A stretch of 64,000 nucleotides of DNA, from the NCBI GenBank assembly GCA_963731745.1, contig CAVSWT010000015.1, forward strand, positions 206,841 through 270,840, written 5' to 3'. This document shows positions 8,933 to 17,125 of this stretch, piece after piece (the first letter of the stretch is position 1; every line of letters starts with the position of its first letter). This DNA comes from CAVSWT01 sp963731745 (GTDB taxonomy: Bacteria > Bacteroidota > Ignavibacteria > Ignavibacteriales > Ignavibacteriaceae). Position numbers and translations under genes: made by a program. Below the pieces are notes generated by a model that searched no databases, had not been told where the DNA came from, and saw nothing but the letters and a program-made list of their open reading frames with translations.

Positions 8933-9943
8933 TTATTCCCACCAGTCTTCAATATCAAATCTTGAAGATTTCAATTTGGCTTGAGCATTTTCCAAAGCTT
9001 GAGAACTGTAGAAAAATTTTGCGTTGCCGGTTGCTTGAATATCTACACTTTTTCCAACGAATACAGCACCGCCATAAATTCCAGCATTTCCAACCGTCTT
9101 AGTTATTAGCTTAGATTCACCGTACGCAATAACTATTCCTTTGAAGGTGAAATTTCCGCTCATTGTTAAATTTCCGTTGACAATCATAATTCCATAACCA
9201 TCTGCGCTTCCGGTTAAATGAACATCACCGTTTACAACAGTTATTTTAGGTGTATCCCATGTTCCTAATTGGGTTCCATCACTATAAGTACCTGGAGCGA
9301 GATTAATATCTGCGGCGAAAATAAAATCCTTCGCCAGCTGCGTCCAATCTCTTGTATCAGTAATTGAATGAACGCTTGGATCGCCGCCAGCACCATCTAT
9401 GCTTCCATACATTTTAGGCTTTACATCATTTATGAAATCGGCGCTATCTGACGGTGTATCTACAGCAACACCAGGTAAAGCTGTTTTTGGACCTGCAGAG
9501 CCATCAATGTTTGTATCATTTCCGCTTATAGACATATTTCCGTTTAAATTTAAATCCGTATTATCTGATGTAACATACAAGGCAGCATTAATACTCGGCA
9601 TGGCAATAGGACTTCTTTTTGCAGTCACCTTTGCTTCGTGAGTTACACCATCAAATGTTGCAATCGATTTAATTTCCATTGCACTATCAGGACCAGATAT
9701 GGAGACGTCATAGGTACCGCTTGCAAGCTTATTATTTCGAAAAATGCCATGGAGGGTTTTATCTCTTCTCAGTTTTTCAAGGTAAATTTCAACTCCAGAA
9801 TTTGCAATTAAGCGGGATTTAGTGTTATCATAAAAATCGACTGTTGATTGAATCCCTTGACTATTATTAGCATTCAAATCTATAATTAAAAAACTAATTA
9901 AGACTGTAACGCCTAACGCTAATATGATTGATGCTTTTCCCAT
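8933..9943 (-). CDS. PilX-like pilus-associated protein, cassette A gene 3
   Basis: 336 residues. A single N-terminal hydrophobic helix (GKASIILALGVTVLISFLII) is followed by an amphipathic stretch with SGVEIYLEKLRRD, resembling the PilX/GspK pattern in which a membrane helix continues into an Ala/Ser-rich helix with an SG. The remainder is a repetitive beta-rich domain with NGNLTMSGNFTFKGIVIAYG, typical of PilX-type proteins with a polymer-forming (bactofilin-like) beta-helix. It starts 1 base after the stop of the W-like gene, and AGGA sits about 13 bases upstream. It is the paralogue in position of the 400-residue gene at 11115-12317. The family is inferred from pattern and gene order. Confidence 0.6.
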   Translation of the reverse strand: MGKASIILALGVTVLISFLIIDLNANNSQGIQSTVDFYDNTKSRLIANSGVEIYLEKLRRDKTLHGIFRNNKLASGTYDVSISGPDSAMEIKSIATFDGVTHEAKVTAKRSPIAMPSINAALYVTSDNTDLNLNGNMSISGNDTNIDGSAGPKTALPGVAVDTPSDSADFINDVKPKMYGSIDGAGGDPSVHSITDTRDWTQLAKDFIFAADINLAPGTYSDGTQLGTWDTPKITVVNGDVHLTGSADGYGIMIVNGNLTMSGNFTFKGIVIAYGESKLITKTVGNAGIYGGAVFVGKSVDIQATGNAKFFYSSQALENAQAKLKSSRFDIEDWWE

Positions 9944-9944
9944 T

Positions 9945-10493
9945 TTACATATTCCTTGGATTTATTGTCATTTCCCAATATGTAAATATATATTTGTCGT
10001 TTACCGGCTCAGGAGATTCGACCCAAATTTCAGTTTTAATATATTTTACGTCATTTAATACTGCTGTCGGTTGTTGTTTTTCATCTAAATAACTAAATCT
10101 TAAATCTGTTATTCCTAATGATGGCCCTCTTGCCGTATCCCCATTTACTACCCGAAGAAGAACTTTATCATGCGGATTGGATGTAAATGAAACTTCTGTT
10201 GAATCACTAAGTGCATAACCAACTACGTCTTCTACTCCGTTAGTATCAATATCTGCATAAAAACTAATTCGTTTATTTTGTGCACTGATTAATGGCTGGC
10301 CCTTATGTTTAAAACCAATTTTTCTTAAATCATAAGTTAACATTTCTGCTAGTGTTTTTGAGTTTTGCATTAGTTGTAATTCTGTGTTTGAAGAATATCT
10401 TGCTTGAGAAGAATACATGTTAAGATTCAAAAACATAGTAAAAATAATTCCACCAACTATTGTTGCTCCTAATATATCTAGTAGTACGTTCAT
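9945..10493 (-). CDS. PilW-like minor pilin/pseudopilin, cassette A gene 2
   Basis: 182 residues. The N-terminal helix is LLDILGATIVGGIIFTMFLNLN; no prepilin peptidase site of the usual G-FTLxE kind is seen. The body carries LTYDLRKIGF, KRISFYADIDTNG, DKVLLRVVNG and LGITDLRFSYLD, the order and spacing found in PilW-type minor pilins (D-RxxGY ... LGVTxLxFxY). It is a clear paralogue of the gene at 12330-12929, which has ILDILGSIVISG, HDFRKIGY and LGVTQFDLKYFD at the same places. Probably part of an envelope-spanning filament or secretion apparatus. The assembly ATPase, platform and secretin genes are not in this window. Confidence 0.65.
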   Translation of the reverse strand: MNVLLDILGATIVGGIIFTMFLNLNMYSSQARYSSNTELQLMQNSKTLAEMLTYDLRKIGFKHKGQPLISAQNKRISFYADIDTNGVEDVVGYALSDSTEVSFTSNPHDKVLLRVVNGDTARGPSLGITDLRFSYLDEKQQPTAVLNDVKYIKTEIWVESPEPVNDKYIFTYWEMTINPRNM

Positions 10494-10507
10494 GTTTTAT
10501 CTAGATT

Positions 10508-10993
10508 TTATTTCAAAGTAAATATATATGAAACTTGAACCGGGGTATTGAGATAAGGACTTGTTACTGTGATTGTGGCTCTTTTATAAAAAGTTTGATA
10601 TGAAACTGCTTTATCAGGATTATCTTTATCAACATATTGAACTTTACAGGAAACAAAATAATCTTCGGCATGTGGTGCAGTGATGTATTTTGTGTAGCCA
10701 TTAAAGTCATCTATATCATTGAAAGTTTCGAAAGTTTCGTACTGATTATGGCCAAGCCCACTTGGTGGTGTTAAATCATTTGGATTAGTTGTGGGAAAAT
10801 CAACCGTGGCGGCATCAAAACTTTTTTGCTTAATAATTTCAAGCATATCATCAGCTAATGAAAAGGCTGTTAAAACTACAGAATTTTCTGTATCGACTGT
10901 AGAACTTTGCAAAACACTTGAATTAAAATTCAAGGAAGCAAATGACAAAATGACCATTGAGCCTATTGTTAGCATTGATTGAATGTTGTTCAT
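10508..10993 (-). CDS. PilV-like minor pilin/pseudopilin, cassette A gene 1
   Basis: 161 residues with an N-terminal hydrophobic helix (MLTIGSMVILSFASLNF) and a small soluble domain. It shares a distinctive block with the gene at 12939-13433: NDLTPPSGLG, then ETFETFNDIDDFNGYTK, then KVQYVDKDNPD and YKRATITVTSP. DFxGY followed by a VTVTxP strand is usual in PilV/GspI-like pseudopilins. The ATG has AGGTG at good spacing. First gene of cassette A; about 120 bases separate it from the end of cassette B, enough for its own promoter, although none is obvious. Confidence 0.65.
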   Translation of the reverse strand: MNNIQSMLTIGSMVILSFASLNFNSSVLQSSTVDTENSVVLTAFSLADDMLEIIKQKSFDAATVDFPTTNPNDLTPPSGLGHNQYETFETFNDIDDFNGYTKYITAPHAEDYFVSCKVQYVDKDNPDKAVSYQTFYKRATITVTSPYLNTPVQVSYIFTLK

Positions 10994-11114
10994 ATTGCAC
11001 CTAAATGGAGATTTTTACATACTTTAATCAAAAATTATACCTTTAAGAAACTTTCATTTTTATAATCATTTTCATAAGATAGACTGCAATTCTTACTGTC
11101 ATAGGTAAACCTTA

Positions 11115-12317
11115 CTATTCAAGCCAGGAAACAATTTCAAAAGCTCCCGTGCCAGGATAAAAAGGTGGTGAACTTAACATTAAGCGTTGGTCATATCTAT
11201 ATCTTTTGCTAAAACCGTGGTTTATAGTACTTCCGCTAAATGTACCAACTGCTGCTCTGGTATCCTGAATAATTCCGCCTAACAATTGTATTTCGCCGCT
11301 GACAGGCCTTTTATCATAATTCTCAGCTCCAAATCCTCCAGTTTGACAATATACAGATGCATCAATTTTTATATCATTATGATTTGCTGAATTGTCTGTT
11401 ACCCTGACATCATTATAGGCAAGAATTCCTAATAAATCTTTTGAAGATGGATCATCTCTGGGATCGGTTTTATAAACAATATCATCATCGATATAAATTG
11501 ATTTAGAAGTTGCAACTGAGTATTGGCCTTCAACAGTGCCTTGCAGTCTGATAATTGCATCTTTGGCAAAAACAACCCCATTTGGTGCTGCCTTTGTGAG
11601 ATCTTCTTCCAGCCAGACTTTATTATATCTATATTTATATTTTAGAATCTGATTTTCGAATTTTAAATAGACGGTATCTTTACCCTGAAAAACAAGTCCA
11701 CCTGCATATGCAGCATCGGCCAGCTGATCAATCCCGTTAGCAGGCATAGGAAGATTGACTCCTGGATCTAATCCGCCATAAAATTTAGGATCATTCCATG
11801 AATATTGATATTTAATTAAATCATTTCTGTAACTCACTTTTCCATAGAAAACTGGTCTTTCAGAAATCCTTAAACTGCCATTTGTATGAAATGGCCCCCA
11901 AACAGTGTCGCCGGAAATCCACCAAATGTTTGATGGTTCAACTCTCGAGTAATAAGCAAATTTAGAAAACTTACTCGGCTTTAAAATAACTTCAACTGTT
12001 TTGGAGTAATCATCATAGGTGCCCCTTGCGGAAACCATTTTGATGTTTCTGAATGCATCAATAGTTCTCACTTCAACATTAATTTTTCCGCCCGAGTAAC
12101 TTTTATTAGTAAACCCTGTTTTCCAGGTTGGATCAAAAAATATTTGGTTCGCCGCCATATTAGCGCCACTCACAGCAATATTGTGAGCTACTGTTGATTT
12201 ATAGTAATCACCCATGTTATCTACTGCGCGATTAGAGATATTTCCATAATTTGTTCCTTTTACTAAAAAAACAACACTAAATCCTAGCAATAAAAAAAGA
12301 ATACCTTTGCCTGCCAT
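11115..12317 (-). CDS. PilX-like pilus-associated protein, cassette B gene 3
   Basis: 400 residues. It opens with MAGKGILFLLLGFSVVFLVKG, then a helix with VAHNIAVSGANMAANQIFFD, matching the PilX-type layout of a membrane helix running into an SG-A-containing helix. A beta-strand domain follows with SYSGGKINVEVRTID and VSARGTYDDYSKTVEVIL, the usual 'GG.y.v.....d......a.G.....k.v.v.l' module. The C-terminal half (GPFHTNGSLRI ... LGILAYNDVRV ... VSGEIQLLGGIIQD) is a beta-helix-like DUF4900-type region. AAGGAG precedes the ATG. Counterpart of the 336-residue gene in cassette A, but strongly diverged from it. Confidence 0.6.
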   Translation of the reverse strand: MAGKGILFLLLGFSVVFLVKGTNYGNISNRAVDNMGDYYKSTVAHNIAVSGANMAANQIFFDPTWKTGFTNKSYSGGKINVEVRTIDAFRNIKMVSARGTYDDYSKTVEVILKPSKFSKFAYYSRVEPSNIWWISGDTVWGPFHTNGSLRISERPVFYGKVSYRNDLIKYQYSWNDPKFYGGLDPGVNLPMPANGIDQLADAAYAGGLVFQGKDTVYLKFENQILKYKYRYNKVWLEEDLTKAAPNGVVFAKDAIIRLQGTVEGQYSVATSKSIYIDDDIVYKTDPRDDPSSKDLLGILAYNDVRVTDNSANHNDIKIDASVYCQTGGFGAENYDKRPVSGEIQLLGGIIQDTRAAVGTFSGSTINHGFSKRYRYDQRLMLSSPPFYPGTGAFEIVSWLE

Positions 12318-12329
12318 AATCTTATCTCC

Positions 12330-12929
12330 TTACCTGCTGCGTAAATTCCTGGCTGCTAATCTAATTTGCCGCCAAAAAACTGTGTTATATTTATCATCAT
12401 AAGCAGCTGGATCTTCAACTGTTATGTTAATTTGAATAGTATGAATTTCACCTGGCACTGTAATCGGGAACGGAATTTCCTGATTAAAAACGTCAAAATA
12501 TTTTAAATCAAATTGCGTTACTCCCAGATTTGTTGAAACAGGCGGTTCATTATTCAATAGCCGATATAAAAATCTATCTCGTGGATTTGGAGTGTCGCGA
12601 AGTTCGCTAGGCGGCCCAATATAATAAATCATTTTATCAACTTTTGAATCATTATTTTCATCAGTTAAAAATTCGATTCTATGTGCGTCTGCATATAAAA
12701 TTGCTTTGGAAGGGTCTGGGATTTTTTCCCAATCAGCACAGTACCCTATTTTTCTAAAATCATGTTCTAGAATCTGAACCACTGTAGTTAAATATTGTTG
12801 AACTGCAAGATCTCCGCTGCTTATATAAGTGTTTTCTACTGTGGCATCATTTAATCGCAATAAAATCAACATCAGCATTCCGCTGATGACAATTGAACCA
12901 AGTATATCTAATATTACACTATAACCCAT
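12330..12929 (-). CDS. PilW-like minor pilin/pseudopilin, cassette B gene 2
   Basis: 199 residues, with N-terminal helix ILDILGSIVISGMLMLILLRLN followed by a long helix carrying LEHDFRKIGYCADW. It has HRIEFLTDENND, DRFLYRLLNN and LGVTQFDLKYFD in the order expected for PilW-type proteins. AGGTAA lies upstream of the ATG. It is 12 bases from the next gene and 9 from the preceding one, so the three cassette B genes form one transcript. The lack of a classical prepilin cleavage site (no Gly followed by a Glu at +5) is the main deviation from known PilW. Confidence 0.65.
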   Translation of the reverse strand: MGYSVILDILGSIVISGMLMLILLRLNDATVENTYISSGDLAVQQYLTTVVQILEHDFRKIGYCADWEKIPDPSKAILYADAHRIEFLTDENNDSKVDKMIYYIGPPSELRDTPNPRDRFLYRLLNNEPPVSTNLGVTQFDLKYFDVFNQEIPFPITVPGEIHTIQINITVEDPAAYDDKYNTVFWRQIRLAARNLRSR

Positions 12930-12938
12930 TTATATTAC

Positions 12939-13433
12939 CTATCTAAAAAACCAATAGCTAACGACAGAAGATAAAACAAACACATCATTAGAAGATGGTG
13001 TTGTTACAGTTACTGTAATTCGTTTATGCCAAGTTTTGTAATTAACAGGTTGATCCGGGTTTTGGGGCGAAACATATTCAACTTTTGTGGATAAATAAAA
13101 AATTGCCGAAGGTAAAGTTGAATCAACCTTTGTATATCCATTAAAATCATCAACATCATTAAAAGTTGTATATGTTTCTGAATTGCCTGGTCCTAATCCG
13201 CTTGGAGCCGTCAAATCGTTTACATTGGAAATTGAATTGGAAGAAGTGTTTTGGTCAAAAGACTTACCTGTTGCTTCCTCGATTATGGAAGTTGCAAGTG
13301 ACGTTGCAAGTACACCAAACTTTGTCTCTAATAACACACTATTGGTTGTTAAAATTGTATTATTAACGCGTAAAATCATAACGGCTAAAAGCATCATTGC
13401 TCCTACCGAAAGGAGTGATTCTCCTGAGTTCAT
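12939..13433 (-). CDS. PilV-like minor pilin/pseudopilin, cassette B gene 1
   Basis: 164 residues from the ATG at 13433. The open frame reaches 13472 but would need a TTG start, and the ATG start aligns with the N-terminus of its cassette A paralogue. N-terminal helix ESLLSVGAMMLLAVMILRV, then a soluble domain with NDLTAPSGLG, TFNDVDDFNGYTK, STKVEYVSPQNPD and KRITVTVTTP, all shared with the gene at 10508-10993. The sequence MNSG-ES could in principle be a short prepilin leader, but the conserved Glu is at +1 rather than +5. Head gene of the six-gene cluster; its upstream region holds repeated GTCA boxes. Confidence 0.65.
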   Translation of the reverse strand: MNSGESLLSVGAMMLLAVMILRVNNTILTTNSVLLETKFGVLATSLATSIIEEATGKSFDQNTSSNSISNVNDLTAPSGLGPGNSETYTTFNDVDDFNGYTKVDSTLPSAIFYLSTKVEYVSPQNPDQPVNYKTWHKRITVTVTTPSSNDVFVLSSVVSYWFFR

Positions 13434-13533
13434 ATGTGACACCACTTTTTTGGTTTTGACCTTTAAATTCAACTATGATGCCCCCAACAAGGTTTACATA
13501 AGAGGGTATTTCATGATTTTATTGGAAGTACAA

Positions 13534-13577
13534 ACGTCAATTTTGTCCGCTCGTCAAAAATGACGTCACAAATGTCA
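13534..13577. promoter_or_regulatory. Cluster of GTCA boxes upstream of the pilin-like operon
   Basis: Within 44 bases the hexamer-like elements ACGTCA, TCGTCA, TGACGTCA (palindromic, 13561-13568) and ATGTCA follow each other between the pilin-like operon (minus) and hisIE. Such spacing is compatible with a multi-site regulator, but the region also lies just downstream of hisIE and no regulator is known for it. Weak evidence. Confidence 0.25.
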
Positions 13578-13617
13578 GGGTATAATTAATGAGGAATGAA
13601 TAATATTTATTTGAGGA

Positions 13618-14230
13618 TTATTTAGATCGGTTTTTAAGATTCGCAACTATTTCCGAAAACTCAATATTCTTATCCGCAAGCATAACAAATAAATGGTAAA
13701 TAAGATCAGAAGTTTCGTTAATGATTTCATTTTTATCGTTGTTTTTAGCGGCTATAACAGTTTCAATTGATTCTTCGCCAACTTTTTGAATTATACGATT
13801 CTCCCCCTGCATAAATAATTTTGTTGTGTAGCTTTTTTCAGGAAGATTTGCTTTGCGGTCTTTAATTAATGAAAACAATTCATTTAAAAAACTAATTGAA
13901 GAATCTGGTTCAACATCTTCAAAGCAGGAATAATTTCCGGTATGGCATGTTGGCCCATCTGGATTTACATAAATTAAAAGCGAATCATTATCACAATCAG
14001 TTTTTAATATCTACCAAGTGTAAATAATTTTTAGATGTTTCACCTTTTGTCCATAAGCGATTTTTTGTGCGTGAAAAAAAAGTAACAAGATTTGTTTGAA
14101 TAGTTTTATTTAGGGACTCTTCATTCATAAAGCCTAACATTAAAATTTGATCTGTATTCTGATCAACAATTATTGCAGGGATTAATCCATTTAACTTTTT
14201 GAAATTTAATTCATCAATTCTTAAATTCAT
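13618..14230 (-). pseudogene. hisIE: Bifunctional HisIE (phosphoribosyl-AMP cyclohydrolase / phosphoribosyl-ATP pyrophosphatase), one frameshift
   Basis: Catalyses steps two and three of histidine synthesis. The first frame (14230-13997) gives the HisI half up to WTKGETSKNYLHLVDIKN-stop. After one extra base in the five-T run at 14001-14005 (plus strand) is ignored, the protein continues DCDNDSLLIYVNPDGPTCHTG with the metal-binding DxDxD and Cys-His set of HisI. It then runs through a linker into the HisE half at 13878-13618, with RIIQKVGEESIETVIAAKN and DLIYHLFVMLADKN. Removing one base leaves 204 codons, the normal HisIE length of about 203 residues. Last gene of the his operon, 3 bases after hisF. 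A natural mutant would be a histidine auxotroph, so a sequence error is quite possible. Confidence 0.9.
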
Positions 14231-14232
14231 TT

Positions 14233-14988
14233 TTAATTCCTTACAACAACATTTTTTTTTGATAAATATTCTTTTAATTCTTTGATGGGAAGAATGTTAA
14301 AATGAAATAAGCTGGCAGCCAAACACGCATCAACATTTGCTTTTGAAAATGCATCAAAAAAATCTTGCTTATTACCAGCACCGCCTGATGCTATAACCGG
14401 CACACTAACTTCCGAAGTTAGTGCAGATAAAAATTCTAAATCATAACCTTGCTTTGTTCCGTCTTTATCCATAGAAGTTAAAAGAATTTCACCAGCGCCA
14501 AGTTCAACAGTTTTTTTACACCAATTCAATCCTACAAATTCAGTTTCTTCTCTTCCGCCTTTAATGAATACTTTATATGAAGAATTTATTTTCTTAACAT
14601 CAATAGCTGCAACGGTAGCTTGACTCCCAAATTGCTTTGCTGATTCAGAAATCAATTGTGGATTTTTTATAATCGCCGTATTAAGAGAAACCTTGTCAGC
14701 TCCAGCTTTTAATAATGCCTCAATATCTTTTATCTCAGAAATTCCACCGCCGACAGTAAAAGGAATTCTAACTGCCTTAGCAACTTCTGTAACAAGATTA
14801 ATTAATATTTTTCTTTTTTCATTTGAAGCAGTTATATCCAAAAAAACTAATTCATCTGCTCCTTCTTTAGAATATCTTTCTGCAAGCTCAACCGGTGAAC
14901 CCGCATCAACAAGATTTATGAAGTTTGTTCCTTTAACAACTCGCCCATCTTTAACATCAAGACAAGGGATTATTCTTTTACTCAACAA
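14233..14988 (-). CDS. hisF: Imidazole glycerol phosphate synthase, cyclase subunit
   Basis: 251 residues, a (beta/alpha)8 barrel that closes the imidazole ring with ammonia delivered by HisH. Visible landmarks are MLSKRIIPCLDVKDGRVVKG with the catalytic Asp, FTVGGGISEIKD, KVSLNTAI, LLTSMDKDGTKQGYDLEF with the second catalytic Asp, and VIASGGAG. Overlaps the end of hisA by 11 bases, so translation is probably coupled. The partner hisH is two genes upstream in the same operon. Confidence 0.97.
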   Translation of the reverse strand: MLSKRIIPCLDVKDGRVVKGTNFINLVDAGSPVELAERYSKEGADELVFLDITASNEKRKILINLVTEVAKAVRIPFTVGGGISEIKDIEALLKAGADKVSLNTAIIKNPQLISESAKQFGSQATVAAIDVKKINSSYKVFIKGGREETEFVGLNWCKKTVELGAGEILLTSMDKDGTKQGYDLEFLSALTSEVSVPVIASGGAGNKQDFFDAFSKANVDACLAASLFHFNILPIKELKEYLSKKNVVVRN

Positions 14989-15697
14989 GTCCGGCTAACT
15001 CCTCCAAATCAATTTTTTCTTCATATATTGCTTTACCAATAATTGCTGCATATATACCAAACACTTTTAATTTTTTGACATCTTCAATATCTTTTACTCC
15101 GCCAGAAGCTATTAATTTTATTTCGGGAAATCTTTTAGATATTCTTTTATACAGCTCAATATTAGCGCCGGTAAGCATTCCATCTTTTGAAATATCCGTA
15201 CACAAAAATTTTTCTATACCTTGTTCCAAACAATAATCAATATGATCATAAACCGTAATTTCTGTATCTTCCTGCCATCCACTTATCTGCACAATATCAT
15301 CAAGTACGTCAACAGCACAAACAATTTTTTCTGCTGAAAATTGTTTTATAATTAATTCGAACTCTTCTTTGTTTTTTACTGAAAGAGAACCGATAACAGC
15401 GAAGTCAACTCCGGCACTAAAGCCTTCGGCAGCGGTTTTTACATCTCTAATCCCGCCGCCAAATTGTATTTGTAAATTTGTTTCTGATTTGATTTCTTCA
15501 ATTGTTTTTAAGGCTGCAAATTTCCCTTCTTTAGCTCCTTCAAGGTCAACAATATGAATTAATTTAAATCCCAATGATTCATAAAGCTTTGCTTGACTTA
15601 AGGGTAAATGCTTATAGTAGGTTATATTGTCGAAACTGCCTTTGGTTAATCGGACAATTTTATTTTCGTAAATATCAATTGAAGGTATTATTAACAT
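14978..15697 (-). CDS. hisA: ProFAR isomerase
   Basis: 239 residues, a half-barrel-duplicated (beta/alpha)8 enzyme that isomerises ProFAR to PRFAR in the fourth step of histidine synthesis. Motifs are IPSIDIYENKIVRLTKG (catalytic Asp), IQFGGGIRDVKTA, FLCTDISKDGMLTGANIELY (second catalytic Asp) and LIASGGVKDIEDV. Overlaps hisH by 7 bases and hisF by 11. The neighbouring hisF makes it certain that this is HisA and not the bifunctional PriA. Confidence 0.96.
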   Translation of the reverse strand: MLIIPSIDIYENKIVRLTKGSFDNITYYKHLPLSQAKLYESLGFKLIHIVDLEGAKEGKFAALKTIEEIKSETNLQIQFGGGIRDVKTAAEGFSAGVDFAVIGSLSVKNKEEFELIIKQFSAEKIVCAVDVLDDIVQISGWQEDTEITVYDHIDYCLEQGIEKFLCTDISKDGMLTGANIELYKRISKRFPEIKLIASGGVKDIEDVKKLKVFGIYAAIIGKAIYEEKIDLEELAGLVE

Positions 15698-16278
15698 AAT
15701 TCAATAAAGTTTTTTAATAATTGCAAACCTGCGTTACTTGATTTTTCAGGGTGAAATTGAACGCCATAAAAATTTCCTTTCTCCATCGCCGCACTGAACA
15801 GAACATCATGCTCAGCCTTTGCAGTTGTGTATTCATTTACAGGTACATAATAAGAATTTGCGAAATAAAATCTTGTGCCATTTTTTATGTTTGTAAACAA
15901 TTTACTTTCTTTCACAATTTCAACTTCATTCCATCCCATATGAGGAACTTTTACTTTTGTATTATCAAATTTTTTAGCTGTTCCGGGAAAGGCTCCTAGA
16001 CAGGCAACATTACCTTCTTCAGACTTTTCAACCATTAATTGAAGCCCAAGACAAATACCAAGCATAGGTTTAATGCACATCCGCAAAACGGAAAATAAAT
16101 TTAGAAGATGAAGCTTTCTAATTGCAAAAGAAGCTTCGCCGACTCCTGGAAAAATAATTTTATTAGCGCGAATGATTTCAGTTTCATTTTTAGTGATAAC
16201 AAAATCATGCTTCAACTCGGTTAAAGAATTTGCTACAGAAGCAACATTCCCGGCACCGTAGTCAATTAAAGCAATCAT
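15691..16278 (-). CDS. hisH: Imidazole glycerol phosphate synthase, glutaminase subunit
   Basis: 195 residues, class I glutamine amidotransferase that feeds ammonia to HisF. It starts MIALIDYGAGNVASVANSL. The nucleophile Cys is in MLGICLGLQLMVEKSEEG, and the His-Glu of the triad is in GVQFHPEKSS. Tight overlaps with hisB (4 bases) and hisA (7 bases) indicate one polycistron. Confidence 0.97.
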   Translation of the reverse strand: MIALIDYGAGNVASVANSLTELKHDFVITKNETEIIRANKIIFPGVGEASFAIRKLHLLNLFSVLRMCIKPMLGICLGLQLMVEKSEEGNVACLGAFPGTAKKFDNTKVKVPHMGWNEVEIVKESKLFTNIKNGTRFYFANSYYVPVNEYTTAKAEHDVLFSAAMEKGNFYGVQFHPEKSSNAGLQLLKNFIELC

Positions 16279-17123
16279 AAGATTCCTTTTGTAGATGGAA
16301 GTGCACCTTCATTTCGTTCATCAAATCTGCATGCTTCATTTAATGCTTTCGCAAACGATTTGAAAATAGCTTCGATTTTATGGTGGTCATTTTTGCCGCT
16401 AGCTTTTATAAAAATATTTGCTTTCAAACCTGATGACAATCCTCTAAAAAATTCTTCAGTTAGTTCTGTCGGAAATTCGCCGACTTTTTCTCTGTTAAAT
16501 TTACAATTAAAATTTAAATAATGTCTGCCGCCAAGATCGACTGCACAGACTGCAATTGCATCATCCATGGGCAAATAAAAACCGTAACGCTTTATTCCTT
16601 TTTTGTCACCTAAAGCTTCCGCGATTGCGTTTCCCAAAGTTATTCCGACATCTTCGACTGTATGATGTTCATCAATTTGTAAATCACCCTTTACTCTAAT
16701 ATCTAATACGATATTTGCATGTCTTGCAATTTGCTCAAGCATGTGGTCAAAGAATCCAATACCTGTAGAAATTTTTGATTTGCCTTTTCCATCAAGCGAT
16801 AAATTAATTTTTATATCTGTTTCTTTTGTTTTTCTATGCTGCGTAGAAGTTCTTAATTGAGAAAGAATTTTATTTACAGCTAATTCAAAGTTCTTTTCTT
16901 TTTTGATTGAAAATTCTTTTGTGAAACCTTTAATGCTTTTATTATTAAATGAAATGTTTTCACTTTTAAATATTTTTTGAAGTGAAGAATTAGTTTTCGA
17001 ATTTATTACTTCGGAATAGAAATAAAATTCTCTGCTGGATAATTTTTTTAATCCGCTAATCAGTCCTTTTGATTTAGGTGAATCAAAATCAAAGAAGCCT
17101 TTGTCTATATTTAATTTGTACAT
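16275..17123 (-). CDS. hisB: Imidazoleglycerol-phosphate dehydratase with an unusual ~90-residue N-terminal extension
   Basis: 282 residues. From about residue 93 the protein is a normal HisB dehydratase of about 190 residues, with GIGFFDHMLEQIARH, DEHHTVEDVGITLG, MDDAIA, DLGGRHYLNF, SGKNDHHKIEAIFKSFAKAL and the conserved C-terminus STKGIL; these His/Glu residues bind the two manganese ions. The first 92 residues (FFDFDSPKSKGLISGLKKL, FYFYSEVINSK) are not part of a normal monofunctional HisB. They are shorter than the HAD phosphatase domain of enterobacterial HisB and lack its DxDGT motif. They could be a degenerate HAD remnant or an unrelated regulatory segment. No separate histidinol-phosphatase gene is seen in the operon. 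Confidence 0.93.
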   Translation of the reverse strand: MYKLNIDKGFFDFDSPKSKGLISGLKKLSSREFYFYSEVINSKTNSSLQKIFKSENISFNNKSIKGFTKEFSIKKEKNFELAVNKILSQLRTSTQHRKTKETDIKINLSLDGKGKSKISTGIGFFDHMLEQIARHANIVLDIRVKGDLQIDEHHTVEDVGITLGNAIAEALGDKKGIKRYGFYLPMDDAIAVCAVDLGGRHYLNFNCKFNREKVGEFPTELTEEFFRGLSSGLKANIFIKASGKNDHHKIEAIFKSFAKALNEACRFDERNEGALPSTKGIL

Positions 17124-17125
17124 TA

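Noticed and set aside
13561..13568. TGACGTCA as a specific regulator operator
   Set aside because: A single 8-base palindrome in AT-rich DNA; kept only as part of a weak GTCA cluster.
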